Part shown: piece by piece, positions 1 to 5,708 of the stretch | Layout of the letters: each line of letters starts with the position of its first letter | Position numbering within the stretch: the first letter of the stretch is position 1 | Assembly: GCA_903819605.1 (NCBI GenBank) | Contig: CAIJEA010000486.1 | Span: 1 to 7,743, forward strand | Reading direction: 5' to 3' | Length of the DNA: 7,743 nucleotides | Origin: an uncultured cyanobacterium | GTDB lineage: Bacteria > Cyanobacteriota > Cyanobacteriia > Pseudanabaenales > Pseudanabaenaceae | Translations under genes and position numbers: made by a program | Notes under the pieces: model-generated | What the model was told of the DNA's origin: nothing | Databases searched by the model: none | The model's input: the letters and a program-made list of their open reading frames with translations, nothing else

Positions 1-917
1 CCGAGATTTGCCATCACGGTGGTGACGATCGCACTGTCTGGTAATTGATTATTTTCTAGTAACTCCTGACCCCATAGGTACAGAATGTAATCGCCATCAA
101 CCACGCGACCATTACTATCTACAGCTAATACGCGATCGGCATCGCCATCAAAGGCAAAGCCGAGATCTGCACCATGTTCTTTCACTGCCTCCCGTAATGG
201 TTCGAGATGAGTGGAGCCGCAGCGACCATTACTGCGATCTCCGTCTGGTTCTTGATGTAAACAGATGACGTCAGCACCCAAATTGCGAAATACTTCCGAG
301 GAAACGCGAGTTGCCGATCCCCATGCCAGATCCAAAACTACTTTCAGTCCACTGAGATCGGTAGCGATCGATGCTTGTAGTGATTCTTGATAATCATTAA
401 TTAAGTGCGCCTTTTCTGAGTATTTACCCCAAGTTTTAGTAGAACTAGCAAGATGGGCATAGTTTCTTGACTCTAACACTGCCTCGATCGCCTGCTGAGT
501 TTCACTACAGAGTTTTGTGCCATTTGCGCCAAAGAATTTAATGCCGTTATCTTCAGGTGGGTTATGGCTGGCGGAAATCATGACTCCGCCAAATATTTCA
601 GGAGAATTTGCCGTCAGATATGCTACCGCAGGTGTAGGGCAGAGTCCAATATGCCAGACATCCCAGCCTGCCGCTGTTAAACCTGCGGAAATTGCTGACG
701 ATAGCATATCGCCAGATGATCGAGAATCTTGCCCAATCGCAATTACATGAGCTTGATTTGCCTGAGTTGCATTGGTTTTATTTGAGCGATCGAGATTTTC
801 CATCTCGACCCGCTCTTTAAAAATTTTGCCTGCGCTAATTCCAACTTCTAGGGCTAGGGGAGCTGTTAAAAAACTACCCACATGACCGCGAATGCCATCT
901 GTTCCAAACAATTTCAT
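1..917 (-). CDS. glmM: Phosphoglucosamine mutase GlmM, N-terminal 305 codons (cut by left edge)
   Basis: GlmM interconverts glucosamine-6-phosphate and glucosamine-1-phosphate in the cytoplasm, on the way to UDP-GlcNAc for peptidoglycan and lipopolysaccharide. I translated this frame by hand. It opens with KLFGTDGIRG and carries the active-site loop ISASHNP, whose phosphorylated serine is Ser117, followed by DNGIKFFG. The metal-binding loop DGDADR has Asp257, Asp259 and Asp261. The SASHNP and FGTDGIRG forms favour GlmM over other phosphohexomutases. The frame stays open to base 1, so roughly the last third, including the sugar-binding and C-terminal domains, is missing. The ATG at 917 is secure: an in-frame TAG lies two codons upstream and a GGAG ribosome site (926-929) sits 8 nt away. 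Residues about 38-57 form an N/A/T/Q-rich insertion before the IGQDSR strand that is absent from E. coli GlmM. It lies 70 nt downstream of clpP on the same strand, with a terminator between. Confidence 0.95.
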   Translation of the reverse strand, partial: MKLFGTDGIRGHVGSFLTAPLALEVGISAGKIFKERVEMENLDRSNKTNATQANQAHVIAIGQDSRSSGDMLSSAISAGLTAAGWDVWHIGLCPTPAVAYLTANSPEIFGGVMISASHNPPEDNGIKFFGANGTKLCSETQQAIEAVLESRNYAHLASSTKTWGKYSEKAHLINDYQESLQASIATDLSGLKVVLDLAWGSATRVSSEVFRNLGADVICLHQEPDGDRSNGRCGSTHLEPLREAVKEHGADLGFAFDGDADRVLAVDSNGRVVDGDYILYLWGQELLENNQLPDSAIVTTVMANL

Positions 918-925
918 AAACTAAA

Positions 926-929
926 CTCC
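926..929 (-). promoter_or_regulatory. Ribosome-binding site of glmM
   Basis: GGAG on the minus strand, 8 nt before the glmM ATG. With the in-frame TAG just upstream of the ATG, it fixes the start of the gene. Confidence 0.6.
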
Positions 930-940
930 ACACACACCTT

Positions 941-980
941 AAATAAAAAATAAGATGGCTCACAATGCGAGCCATCTTAT
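941..980 (-). terminator. Intrinsic terminator of clpP
   Basis: A perfect 12-bp inverted repeat (950-961 with 969-980; arm ATAAGATGGCTC) encloses a 7-nt loop. Read on the minus strand, the hairpin is followed at once by a T-rich run (TTTTTATTT, 949-941). This is the classic rho-independent layout, and it begins 7 nt after the clpP stop codon. Because it points toward glmM, which starts only 24 nt beyond the T-run, it should uncouple glmM from clpP transcription unless there is read-through. Confidence 0.88.
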
Positions 981-987
981 CAAAACA

Positions 988-1584
988 TTATGCTGCGACT
1001 TCAAATTTTGGTCGTTGGTTCACAACTTCATCGATAAGTCCATAATTTTTTGCTTCATCGGGAGCCATAAAGAAATCGCGATCGGTATCTTCGGCAATGC
1101 GCTCAATTGGTTGTCCAGTGTGGAAAGCCATTAGCTCATTGAGACGACTCTTGTGGTAGAGAATCTCTTTTGCTTGAATCTCAATATCCGTCGCCTGTCC
1201 CTGTGCGCCACCGAGAGGCTGGTGAATCATGATGCGCGTATGGGGCAATGATAGTCGTTTACCCTTTGCGCCGCCTGTAAGCAAAAAAGCGCCCATACTT
1301 GCCGCTAAGCCCACACAAATTGTCGAAACATCAGGGCGAATGTGTTGCATTGTGTCGTAAATTGCCATCCCTGCGGTTACAGAGCCGCCAGGGGAGTTGA
1401 TATACAAGAAAATATCTTTTTCTGGATCGTCAGCCTCTAGGAAAAGCAACTGAGCAACGATGATATTAGAAATACTGTCGTCAACCTGTTGCCCCAAAAA
1501 TACGATCCGCTCCCGCAGTAGACGCGAAAAAATATCAAAGGCTCTTTCGCCACGACCAGATTGTTCGATTACGGTTGGGATCAT
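988..1584 (-). CDS. clpP: ATP-dependent Clp protease proteolytic subunit
   Basis: ClpP forms the barrel-shaped serine peptidase that degrades proteins unfolded by a Clp/Hsp100 ATPase (ClpC or ClpX in cyanobacteria). The 198-residue length is normal for the family. The catalytic triad is visible: Ser96 in GLAASMGA, His121 in IMIHQPLGG and Asp170 in DRDFFM, one residue lower than mature E. coli ClpP (97/122/171). The oxyanion-loop motif NSPGGSV is at 63-69. All catalytic residues are present, so this is an active ClpP and not the inactive ClpR paralogue. The N-terminus MIPTVIEQSGRGERAFDI is typical of cyanobacterial and plastid-type ClpP. Cyanobacteria usually carry several clpP genes, and I cannot say which paralogue this is. 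No strong ribosome-binding site is seen, but the N-terminus matches the family. The gene has its own terminator, and a -10-like TACAAT lies about 30 nt upstream. Confidence 0.97.
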   Translation of the reverse strand: MIPTVIEQSGRGERAFDIFSRLLRERIVFLGQQVDDSISNIIVAQLLFLEADDPEKDIFLYINSPGGSVTAGMAIYDTMQHIRPDVSTICVGLAASMGAFLLTGGAKGKRLSLPHTRIMIHQPLGGAQGQATDIEIQAKEILYHKSRLNELMAFHTGQPIERIAEDTDRDFFMAPDEAKNYGLIDEVVNQRPKFEVAA

Positions 1585-1613
1585 AATTTATCTTTACGGT
1601 TTACTCTCAGTCT

Positions 1614-1619
1614 ATTGTA
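1614..1619 (-). promoter_or_regulatory. Candidate -10 element for clpP
   Basis: TACAAT on the minus strand matches TATAAT at five of six positions and starts about 30 nt upstream of the clpP ATG. No good -35 hexamer is seen at 16-18 nt spacing. That would fit a promoter using an activator or a non-primary sigma factor, or the match may be chance. Confidence 0.33.
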
Positions 1620-1673
1620 CTGATATGTAATCCCAGCTAACCTTCGTCTCTATTCGGATTTCACCCCGTATTT

Positions 1674-1706
1674 ACAAACAGATGACGCTTTGCGCCATCT
1701 GTTTGT
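1674..1706 (-). terminator. Long hairpin after the small exported-protein gene; possible terminator
   Basis: A perfect 11-bp inverted repeat (1674-1684 with 1696-1706; arm ACAAACAGATG) encloses a second short stem, CGC-TTT-GCG (1686-1694), separated by one A/C mismatch. It lies 7 nt past the stop codon of the gene ending at 1713 and upstream of clpP on the same strand. The sequence just beyond the full stem is not T-rich (AAATAC on the minus strand). However, the outer arm itself reads TGTTTGT, which could act as the U-tract of a shorter inner hairpin. Confidence 0.5.
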
Positions 1707-1712
1707 TCACAA

Positions 1713-2027
1713 TTAGTCATGGCGATCGCGATAAATTGCCCTAGAAACGCGATTTTGTTCATTAGTCAACCGAACAGCTTCTCTGTGGCTTAGATTGCCA
1801 TCGCTAAGATAATCACGACGTTGGGCATCAATTCTAGCCTCGCGTGTTTCCAGATTCCGATATTCTTTTTGACTGATCTCGCCTTGTTTCACACCTTGAT
1901 AGATGCGCTCTTGCTGATTGATTTCGCGATCGCGGATGGGGCCTGCTGAGGCAGAGCTAGGATTGAGAAGTGCGATCGTGCTGACTACAGAGGTAGCTGC
2001 AAGAATAGGCAAAATAAAGCTTTTCAT
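1713..2027 (-). CDS. Small predicted exported protein with two helical repeats
   Basis: The function is unknown. The 104-residue product starts with a Sec-type signal peptide: MK, a hydrophobic stretch at about 4-21, and an AxA-type cleavage site SASA|G at 28/29. That leaves a mature, charged and Arg-rich protein of about 76 residues. The mature part is an internal duplication. Residues about 49-72 (QGEISQKEYRNLETREARID...) align with about 76-100 (DGNLSHREAVRLTNEQNRVS...), sharing the pattern G-x-[IL]-S-x-[KR]-E-x(3)-L. The ending R-x-I-Y-R-D-R-H-D resembles small periplasmic proteins of unknown function from Proteobacteria that end NRxSxxIYRxKHD. The second copy looks like a degenerate EF-hand loop, but calcium binding is not established. 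An AAAGG ribosome site (2035-2039) stands 7 nt before the ATG. The gene is divergent from sufE. Confidence 0.82.
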   Translation of the reverse strand: MKSFILPILAATSVVSTIALLNPSSASAGPIRDREINQQERIYQGVKQGEISQKEYRNLETREARIDAQRRDYLSDGNLSHREAVRLTNEQNRVSRAIYRDRHD

Positions 2028-2059
2028 GGTGTCACCTTTAACTGTTTGGGTTGAATTAA

Positions 2060-2091
2060 TGGTTTAGCGATTTATGCTGGTTTAGACATTT
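2060..2091. repeat. Two tandem 18-bp repeat units in the promoter region; possible operator
   Basis: TGGTTTAG-NN-ATTT occurs at 2060-2073 and again at 2078-2091, exactly 18 bp apart, with 12 of 14 aligned positions identical. It lies about 33-64 bp upstream of the start codon of the small exported-protein gene (minus strand) and in the region shared with divergent sufE. A dimeric regulator-binding site is possible but not shown. Confidence 0.35.
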
Positions 2092-2149
2092 GCTTCTAGC
2101 CAAAAGGTTCAAAGCTTGGTTAGCTATATCGACATAAAACCCAGAAGAG

Positions 2150-2188
2150 AGTGCGGCGCTTCGCGCCGCAACTTTTGCTATTTTTTTT
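2150..2188 (+). promoter_or_regulatory. GC-rich hairpin followed by T-tract in the sufE leader; terminator/attenuator or dispersed repeat
   Basis: TGCGGCGC (2152-2159) pairs perfectly with GCGCCGCA (2163-2170) across a TTC loop, and the stem extends by two pairs past a bulged A at 2171. On the plus strand it is followed by ACTTTTGCTA and eight T (2181-2188), so it could terminate plus-strand transcription about 90 nt before the sufE ATG. No plus-strand gene precedes it in the window. It would therefore be an attenuator, the end of an unseen RNA, or one copy of a genome-wide GCGGCGC-type extragenic hairpin. The similar CGC-TTT-GCG core at 1686-1694 favours the last. Confidence 0.45.
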
Positions 2189-2274
2189 GTTTTGGGTTGT
2201 TATGAGTATGAGTGAATCGATTAGACTGGAATAACTCTAAGATTTTCTGTCTTTTTTTAATATTTTCAAAGCTA

Positions 2275-2715
2275 ATGCCAAGTCCGACCCATTTACCTGA
2301 TTCCATAGATCTCATTGTCAAGCGATTTCAACGCCTTACCGATCCGAAGCAACGTTACGAACAGTTGATTTTGTATGGAAAGAAGTTAGCAGAGTTCCCA
2401 GAAACATTCAAATTACCTGAAAACAAGGTACAAGGATGTGTTTCGCAGGTATATGTAATGGCAAAGCTAGATGACAAGGAACGGGTTGTGTTTGCTGGAG
2501 ACTCTGATGCTTTGATTAGCAAGGGTTTTGTTGGTTTGTTGTCAGTCTGTATGGGTGGCTTAACCCAAAAAGAAATCGAGCTACTTACGCCTGACTTCAT
2601 TAAAGACACTGGTTTAGTGGCAAGTCTTACGCCTTCTAGGGCAAATGGTTTTTATAACGTATTCAAGAAAATGCAACAGCAAGCGATCGCTATTGAATTG
2701 CCCAGCGTTCGTTAA
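2275..2715 (+). CDS. sufE: SufE family cysteine desulfurase activator
   Basis: SufE accepts the persulfide sulfur from the cysteine desulfurase SufS, stimulates it, and delivers sulfur to Fe-S cluster assembly in the cytosol. From the ATG at 2275 the product is 146 residues, normal for SufE. The sulfur-accepting cysteine is Cys55 in the signature NKVQGCVSQVYV (E. coli Cys51). Other family hallmarks are RYEQLILYGK, the GDSDALISKGFVGLL segment, and the conserved C-terminal LTPSRANGFYNVFKKM. The frame is open back to a GTG at 2212, but the 21 extra residues are hydrophobic, unlike SufE N-termini, and have no good ribosome site, so I prefer 2275. Its ribosome site is also weak. No other suf gene is in the window. 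It converges on the dehydrogenase gene, 50 bp away. Confidence 0.93.
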   Translation: MPSPTHLPDSIDLIVKRFQRLTDPKQRYEQLILYGKKLAEFPETFKLPENKVQGCVSQVYVMAKLDDKERVVFAGDSDALISKGFVGLLSVCMGGLTQKEIELLTPDFIKDTGLVASLTPSRANGFYNVFKKMQQQAIAIELPSVR

Positions 2716-2722
2716 TTTTCGC

Positions 2723-2749
2723 GTAGGGGCATTCATGAACTGCCCCTAC
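2723..2749. repeat. Palindromic element between convergent genes
   Basis: GTAGGGGC (2723-2730) pairs perfectly with GCCCCTAC (2742-2749), plus one further A-T pair, around a centre containing the palindrome TTCATGAA (2732-2739). From memory, palindromes of the type GTAGGGGC...TTCATGAA...GCCCCTAC are scattered through many cyanobacterial genomes, so this is probably a dispersed repeat copy. Sitting in the 50-bp gap between sufE and the dehydrogenase gene, it could also act as a bidirectional terminator stem. There is no strong T-tract on either side. Confidence 0.6.
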
Positions 2750-2765
2750 TGACCCGCAACTTTGA

Positions 2766-3872
2766 TTAAACGGTAGCGGGAATCGGGCTAGTTGTGGAAA
2801 CCATTGCTGCCAGAACTTGACTGGGGGAAACAGTGAAGGGCAAGCGATGAATATCAGAATTGGGTTGACAAGCGATCGCGGCAATATGCTCTAATTCGGA
2901 GAGGGTGACTTGGCTTAAGCCGAGATCGGCTAGAGACGTAGGCAACCCAATCTCTTGATAAAACTTAAGTAATTGATGGCGAGATGAGGCAGCTAATTGA
3001 TTGCCTTGAAACTCTTCTAAACGAAGCTGGACAAGGATGCCATAGGCGACTTTCTCACCGTGAAGTGTGCCGTGAGTTTGATGTAAATGTGTAAGCGCAT
3101 TATGCACAGCGTGAGCCGCGACAGTGCGACAACTTGCGCCGCCGATACCGCCGATCGCACCTGCTAGACAGACGGAGGCATCAACTACTTCGCGCCATGC
3201 CGAACTGTTAGGATTGGCGATCGCCTCGGCAGATTTTTGAAATAGGATATCGCGCAGAATTCTCGCTTCTTGCACTGCTGCAATTACCATTGTTTTTTCA
3301 CTGCTGCCACTACTGACTGAGGACTCGTACCATTTGGCGATCGCATCCCCAATCCCTGAAACGAGGGTACGTTTGGGAGCAGTAGCGATTACGTCATAAT
3401 CGACGATCATCATATTTGGGCAGCGATCTAGGGTCACATCATAACTAAATGCGCCATCTTCATCATAGACATTGCTCAAGGCTGTCCATGCGGCACAGGT
3501 TGCGCCAGTGGTGGGAACTGTCACAATCGGTAAATTTGACTGATGCGCGATCAGCTTAGCCGTATCTAAAACTTTGCCACCACCGATGCCGACGATGACA
3601 TGGGGATTTTCCTGTTGCACTAGATGACGCAGCATCGCCAAATTCTTATCGCTACAATCTGCGATCGCCTCGGCATGGATGATTTCTAGATCGGTGTTAC
3701 TCAGATAGCTTGCTGTGACTTGGTTTGCAGTTTTCCCTGCAATGATGAGAGCTTTATGCCCATAGCGTAATAAGTATTGTGGGAGTTGCGCTAAAATTCC
3801 GTTTCCCCGTAAAAGTTGGGCTGGTGCGATCGCCAAAATTGGTAATGCTTCCACCATAAGTTTGTCTGACAT
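2766..3872 (-). CDS. Iron/zinc-type alcohol dehydrogenase, glycerol dehydrogenase (GldA-like) family
   Basis: This is an NAD(P)-dependent, metal-dependent dehydrogenase of the group III alcohol dehydrogenase / dehydroquinate synthase-like fold. The 368 residues match GldA length (about 367). The nucleotide-binding motif GIGGGKVLDTAK is at 95-106, and the PTTGATCAAWTALSNVY segment at about 120-136 is typical of glycerol dehydrogenases. The metal ligands can be placed as Asp176 (SGIGDAIAKW), His254 (VAAHAVHNALT) and His271 (TLHGEKVAYG). The two histidines have the same numbering as in E. coli GldA. The true substrate is uncertain: glycerol, another polyol or an aldehyde are all possible, and no dihydroxyacetone kinase gene is nearby. 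Met6 is an alternative start (3857). A plausible promoter, TTGGCG-18-TAGAAT, lies just upstream. Confidence 0.87.
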   Translation of the reverse strand: MSDKLMVEALPILAIAPAQLLRGNGILAQLPQYLLRYGHKALIIAGKTANQVTASYLSNTDLEIIHAEAIADCSDKNLAMLRHLVQQENPHVIVGIGGGKVLDTAKLIAHQSNLPIVTVPTTGATCAAWTALSNVYDEDGAFSYDVTLDRCPNMMIVDYDVIATAPKRTLVSGIGDAIAKWYESSVSSGSSEKTMVIAAVQEARILRDILFQKSAEAIANPNSSAWREVVDASVCLAGAIGGIGGASCRTVAAHAVHNALTHLHQTHGTLHGEKVAYGILVQLRLEEFQGNQLAASSRHQLLKFYQEIGLPTSLADLGLSQVTLSELEHIAAIACQPNSDIHRLPFTVSPSQVLAAMVSTTSPIPATV

Positions 3873-3902
3873 TATTGTTAAGACATGGTAAACATAAGCT
3901 CT

Positions 3903-3932
3903 ATTCTATCTCTTCATTTCTAAATCCGCCAA
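3903..3932 (-). promoter_or_regulatory. Candidate sigma-70-type promoter of the dehydrogenase gene
   Basis: On the minus strand TTGGCG (3932-3927) is followed after 18 nt by TAGAAT (3908-3903), giving four of six and five of six matches to TTGACA and TATAAT. The -10 starts about 31 nt before the ATG at 3872. It lies in the 113-bp divergent gap shared with the Rpn-family gene. No equally good plus-strand promoter was found there. Confidence 0.4.
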
Positions 3933-3985
3933 TTTTGCCGATCTAAGCATAGGTGGCATATCCATTTCAAAGATAAAATCAGTCA

Positions 3986-4846
3986 ATGTTTGACAATATT
4001 TGCAAATTTCTCGCCGAAACTTACTCTACTGACATTGCATCATGGTTACTCGGTGAGTCAATTTCACTTACCCAAGTACAACCTCAAGAATTAGCGGTTG
4101 AGCCAATTCGTGCGGATAGTTTGATTTTACTGGAAGCTGAAGGTCTGTTGCTACATTTAGAGTTTCAAACTAAAGCTGACCCGCAAATTCCGTTTCGGAT
4201 GTTGGACTATTGGGTACGTGGCAAAAGGCGGTTTCCTGATAAAAAGATCCGCCAATTTGTGATTTATCTGAGAGAGACAAGTTCAGATTTAGTTTTTCAG
4301 CAAGATTTTCAAGACGACTCTACCTATCATAGGTTTGAAGTAATTCGACTGTGGGAGCAACCTGTCACTAAATTTTTAGAATATGTGGGAACGTTGCCGT
4401 TTGCTATACTAGTGGGTGAGCCAAACAAGGAAATTTTGCTGCAAGATATTGCTCTAAAAATCGATCAAATTCCTGAGCAGAATAAACGCGAAACTATATC
4501 AGCCGCAACGTATGTGTTGGCAGGTTTGGTTTTAGACGAAAATATTATTAAGCAAATTTTAAGGAGAGATATCATGGAAGAGTCTGTAACTTATCAGGCG
4601 ATTTTGAGAGAAGGTGAGCTTAAAGGGCTAAAAAAAGGACGTGAAGAAGGTGAAATTCAAGGGCGCAAGCAGGGATTGTTAATTATTATTTTGCGTTTAT
4701 TGACGCGCAAGTTTGGGACTTTGCCACCAAAGCTGCATACAAGGATTGCGCGGTTACAAATTCCTCGCTTAGAGAGTCTTGCTGAGGCGATTTTGGATTT
4801 TGAGAGTGTTGCTGATTTGGAGCTTTGGTTTAGCAAGAAGAAGTAG
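3986..4846 (+). CDS. Rpn-family PD-(D/E)XK nuclease / putative transposase with DUF4351-like C-terminus
   Basis: Rpn-family proteins are DNA endonucleases of the PD-(D/E)XK fold that promote RecA-independent recombination in E. coli. In cyanobacteria they form large families often labelled 'putative transposase'. The 286-residue product shows the nuclease core as Asp44 in RADSLILLE and the Glu59-x-Gln61 pair in LLHLEFQTK, where Gln replaces the usual Lys, as is common in this family. A glycine- and charge-rich linker with regular G spacing (210-230, EGELKGLKKGREEG...) leads to a C-terminal domain with the DUF4351 pattern: a RLLTRKFG start at 237-244, then RLESLAEAILDFESVADLELW at 261-281. No inverted repeats or target duplication flank it, so it is not part of a visible insertion sequence. 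It converges on xisI with a 28-bp gap. Its ribosome site is weak. It has no HIP1 octamer and is AT-rich, unlike the neighbouring dehydrogenase gene. Confidence 0.85.
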   Translation: MFDNICKFLAETYSTDIASWLLGESISLTQVQPQELAVEPIRADSLILLEAEGLLLHLEFQTKADPQIPFRMLDYWVRGKRRFPDKKIRQFVIYLRETSSDLVFQQDFQDDSTYHRFEVIRLWEQPVTKFLEYVGTLPFAILVGEPNKEILLQDIALKIDQIPEQNKRETISAATYVLAGLVLDENIIKQILRRDIMEESVTYQAILREGELKGLKKGREEGEIQGRKQGLLIIILRLLTRKFGTLPPKLHTRIARLQIPRLESLAEAILDFESVADLELWFSKKK

Positions 4847-4874
4847 TTGCTTATTGATTCCTTATCCAATTGAC

Positions 4875-5246
4875 CTAATTTCTAAAAGGAATTGACTCAA
4901 CTATTGCATTTTGTTTTTTGGCAGCAACTAGTTCACGAATACGAGGTGACTGGAGTCCTAATACCATATCGTCTGAGTGTATGCCTCTAGCAATGAGTTC
5001 TTGATCAACAAATACTTCAGTAGCGTTATGTTGTAGCCAAACTTTGTTGTCAATAATATCAATCTGCATAGGACAGCCGTAAATTCGCCGAGCGCCTTGC
5101 CAACCAACATGAACTAACAAATAGCGATCGCGTTTTTCATCGAATACCAGTTCAGCAGTGACGCTTTCATTGGGTGAGACGCTTTCTTGGGCATATTCTT
5201 CGAGAAAGGTACGCACGATTTGGCGATAACGTTCTAATCGATCCAT
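4875..5246 (-). CDS. xisI: XisI family protein (fdxN element excision controlling factor)
   Basis: XisI and XisH were named in Anabaena, where they are needed with the recombinase XisF for developmental excision of the fdxN element. Homologues are widespread in cyanobacteria without that element, and their general function is unknown. This product has 123 residues, slightly longer than typical XisI (about 112). It shows the family pattern: N-terminal MDRLERYRQIV, the strand motif RDRYLLVHVGW (40-50), RIYGCPMQIDI (54-64), KVWLQHNATE (68-77) and MVLGLQSPRIRE (94-105). The C-terminal tail beyond about 106 looks variable. It overlaps the end of xisH by 13 nt, and its strong ribosome site is inside xisH, so the two are almost certainly co-transcribed and translationally coupled. 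No xisF-like recombinase gene is in the window. Confidence 0.92.
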   Translation of the reverse strand: MDRLERYRQIVRTFLEEYAQESVSPNESVTAELVFDEKRDRYLLVHVGWQGARRIYGCPMQIDIIDNKVWLQHNATEVFVDQELIARGIHSDDMVLGLQSPRIRELVAAKKQNAIVESIPFRN

Positions 5247-5647
5247 TGTTCTATCTCCTCTTTTTCTATATTGTAAACAAGCAGCTTAACTTGAAAACGG
5301 GCGATCGCTGTTTTGACTGGCTCAAAGCGAAAAAATGCTTCGTAAGTTTCAAAGGGAACGGCTAAATACAGGATACGATCGCGATCTTCTGATTCTAAAA
5401 TAATTTGATAGTTGAGGAATTGCCCCAATGCTGTATGAAATTGGGAAATTGCCGAACCTCCAAAAAAGCTTTTAATTTCAACTGCGATTTTACGTCCCTG
5501 TTTTTCGGCAGCGATCGCTTCTTCAGCGGCGAGGTCGATGTAGATGTCTGCGACTCCATAACGCAAGCGATAGGGATCGTGGGTAATTTGCCATCCATCT
5601 TTTTCTAATGCAATCCGTACTTCATTATGAAAGAGATCTTTTGCCAT
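5234..5647 (-). CDS. xisH: XisH family protein, PD-(D/E)XK endonuclease-like
   Basis: XisH is the partner of XisI. The 137-residue length and sequence fit the family: MAKDLFHNEVRIALEKDGW at the start, DPYRLRYGVADIYIDL (24-39) and GRKIAVEIKSF (51-61). These match a Holliday-junction-resolvase-like PD-(D/E)XK fold, with Glu9 on the first helix, Asp34 (or Asp38), and the Glu57-x-Lys59 pair, so an intact nuclease active site is likely. The segment SQFHTALGQFLNYQIIL (68-84) is also typical. It begins 61 nt after the stop of the upstream caspase-like gene on the same strand with no terminator hairpin between, so it may share that transcript. The ribosome site before its ATG is poor. In the Anabaena fdxN system this family takes part in DNA rearrangement. 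A stand-alone role, for example as a nuclease controlled by XisI, is inference. Confidence 0.92.
   Translation of the reverse strand: MAKDLFHNEVRIALEKDGWQITHDPYRLRYGVADIYIDLAAEEAIAAEKQGRKIAVEIKSFFGGSAISQFHTALGQFLNYQIILESEDRDRILYLAVPFETYEAFFRFEPVKTAIARFQVKLLVYNIEKEEIEQWID
5255..5260 (-). promoter_or_regulatory. Ribosome-binding site of xisI inside xisH
   Basis: GAGGAG on the minus strand, 8 nt before the xisI ATG, is the strongest Shine-Dalgarno match noticed in the window. It is formed by two consecutive glutamate codons near the C-terminus of XisH (Glu130-Glu131) and supports translational coupling across the 13-nt gene overlap. Confidence 0.75.
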
Positions 5648-5708
5648 AGTCAGTTTTTTATATGAGACTACTTAATTCATCGAATATTTCAATAGTAATT
5701 TGCGTAGC

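Noticed and set aside
517..750. Plus-strand open frame of 77 codons
   Set aside because: It lies wholly antisense to glmM, which has clear motifs here; no ribosome site and no recognisable protein.
2202..2234. Ten-codon leader-like frame (ATG AGT ATG ...) before sufE
   Set aside because: Too short, no good ribosome site and no amino-acid bias that would suggest attenuation control.
2212..2274. Longer SufE starting at GTG 2212
   Set aside because: The extra 21 residues are hydrophobic and unlike SufE N-termini; ATG 2275 gives the normal length.
2355..2884. Minus-strand open frames across sufE and the end of the dehydrogenase gene
   Set aside because: They are shadows of sufE and of the dehydrogenase gene, with unconserved compositions and no start signals.
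3986..4846. Insertion sequence carrying the Rpn gene
   Set aside because: I found no terminal inverted repeats or target-site duplication at either side; the gene stands alone.
5174..5608. Plus-strand and alternative-frame open frames over xisH/xisI
   Set aside because: Overlapped by two genes with strong family motifs; nothing recognisable in these frames.
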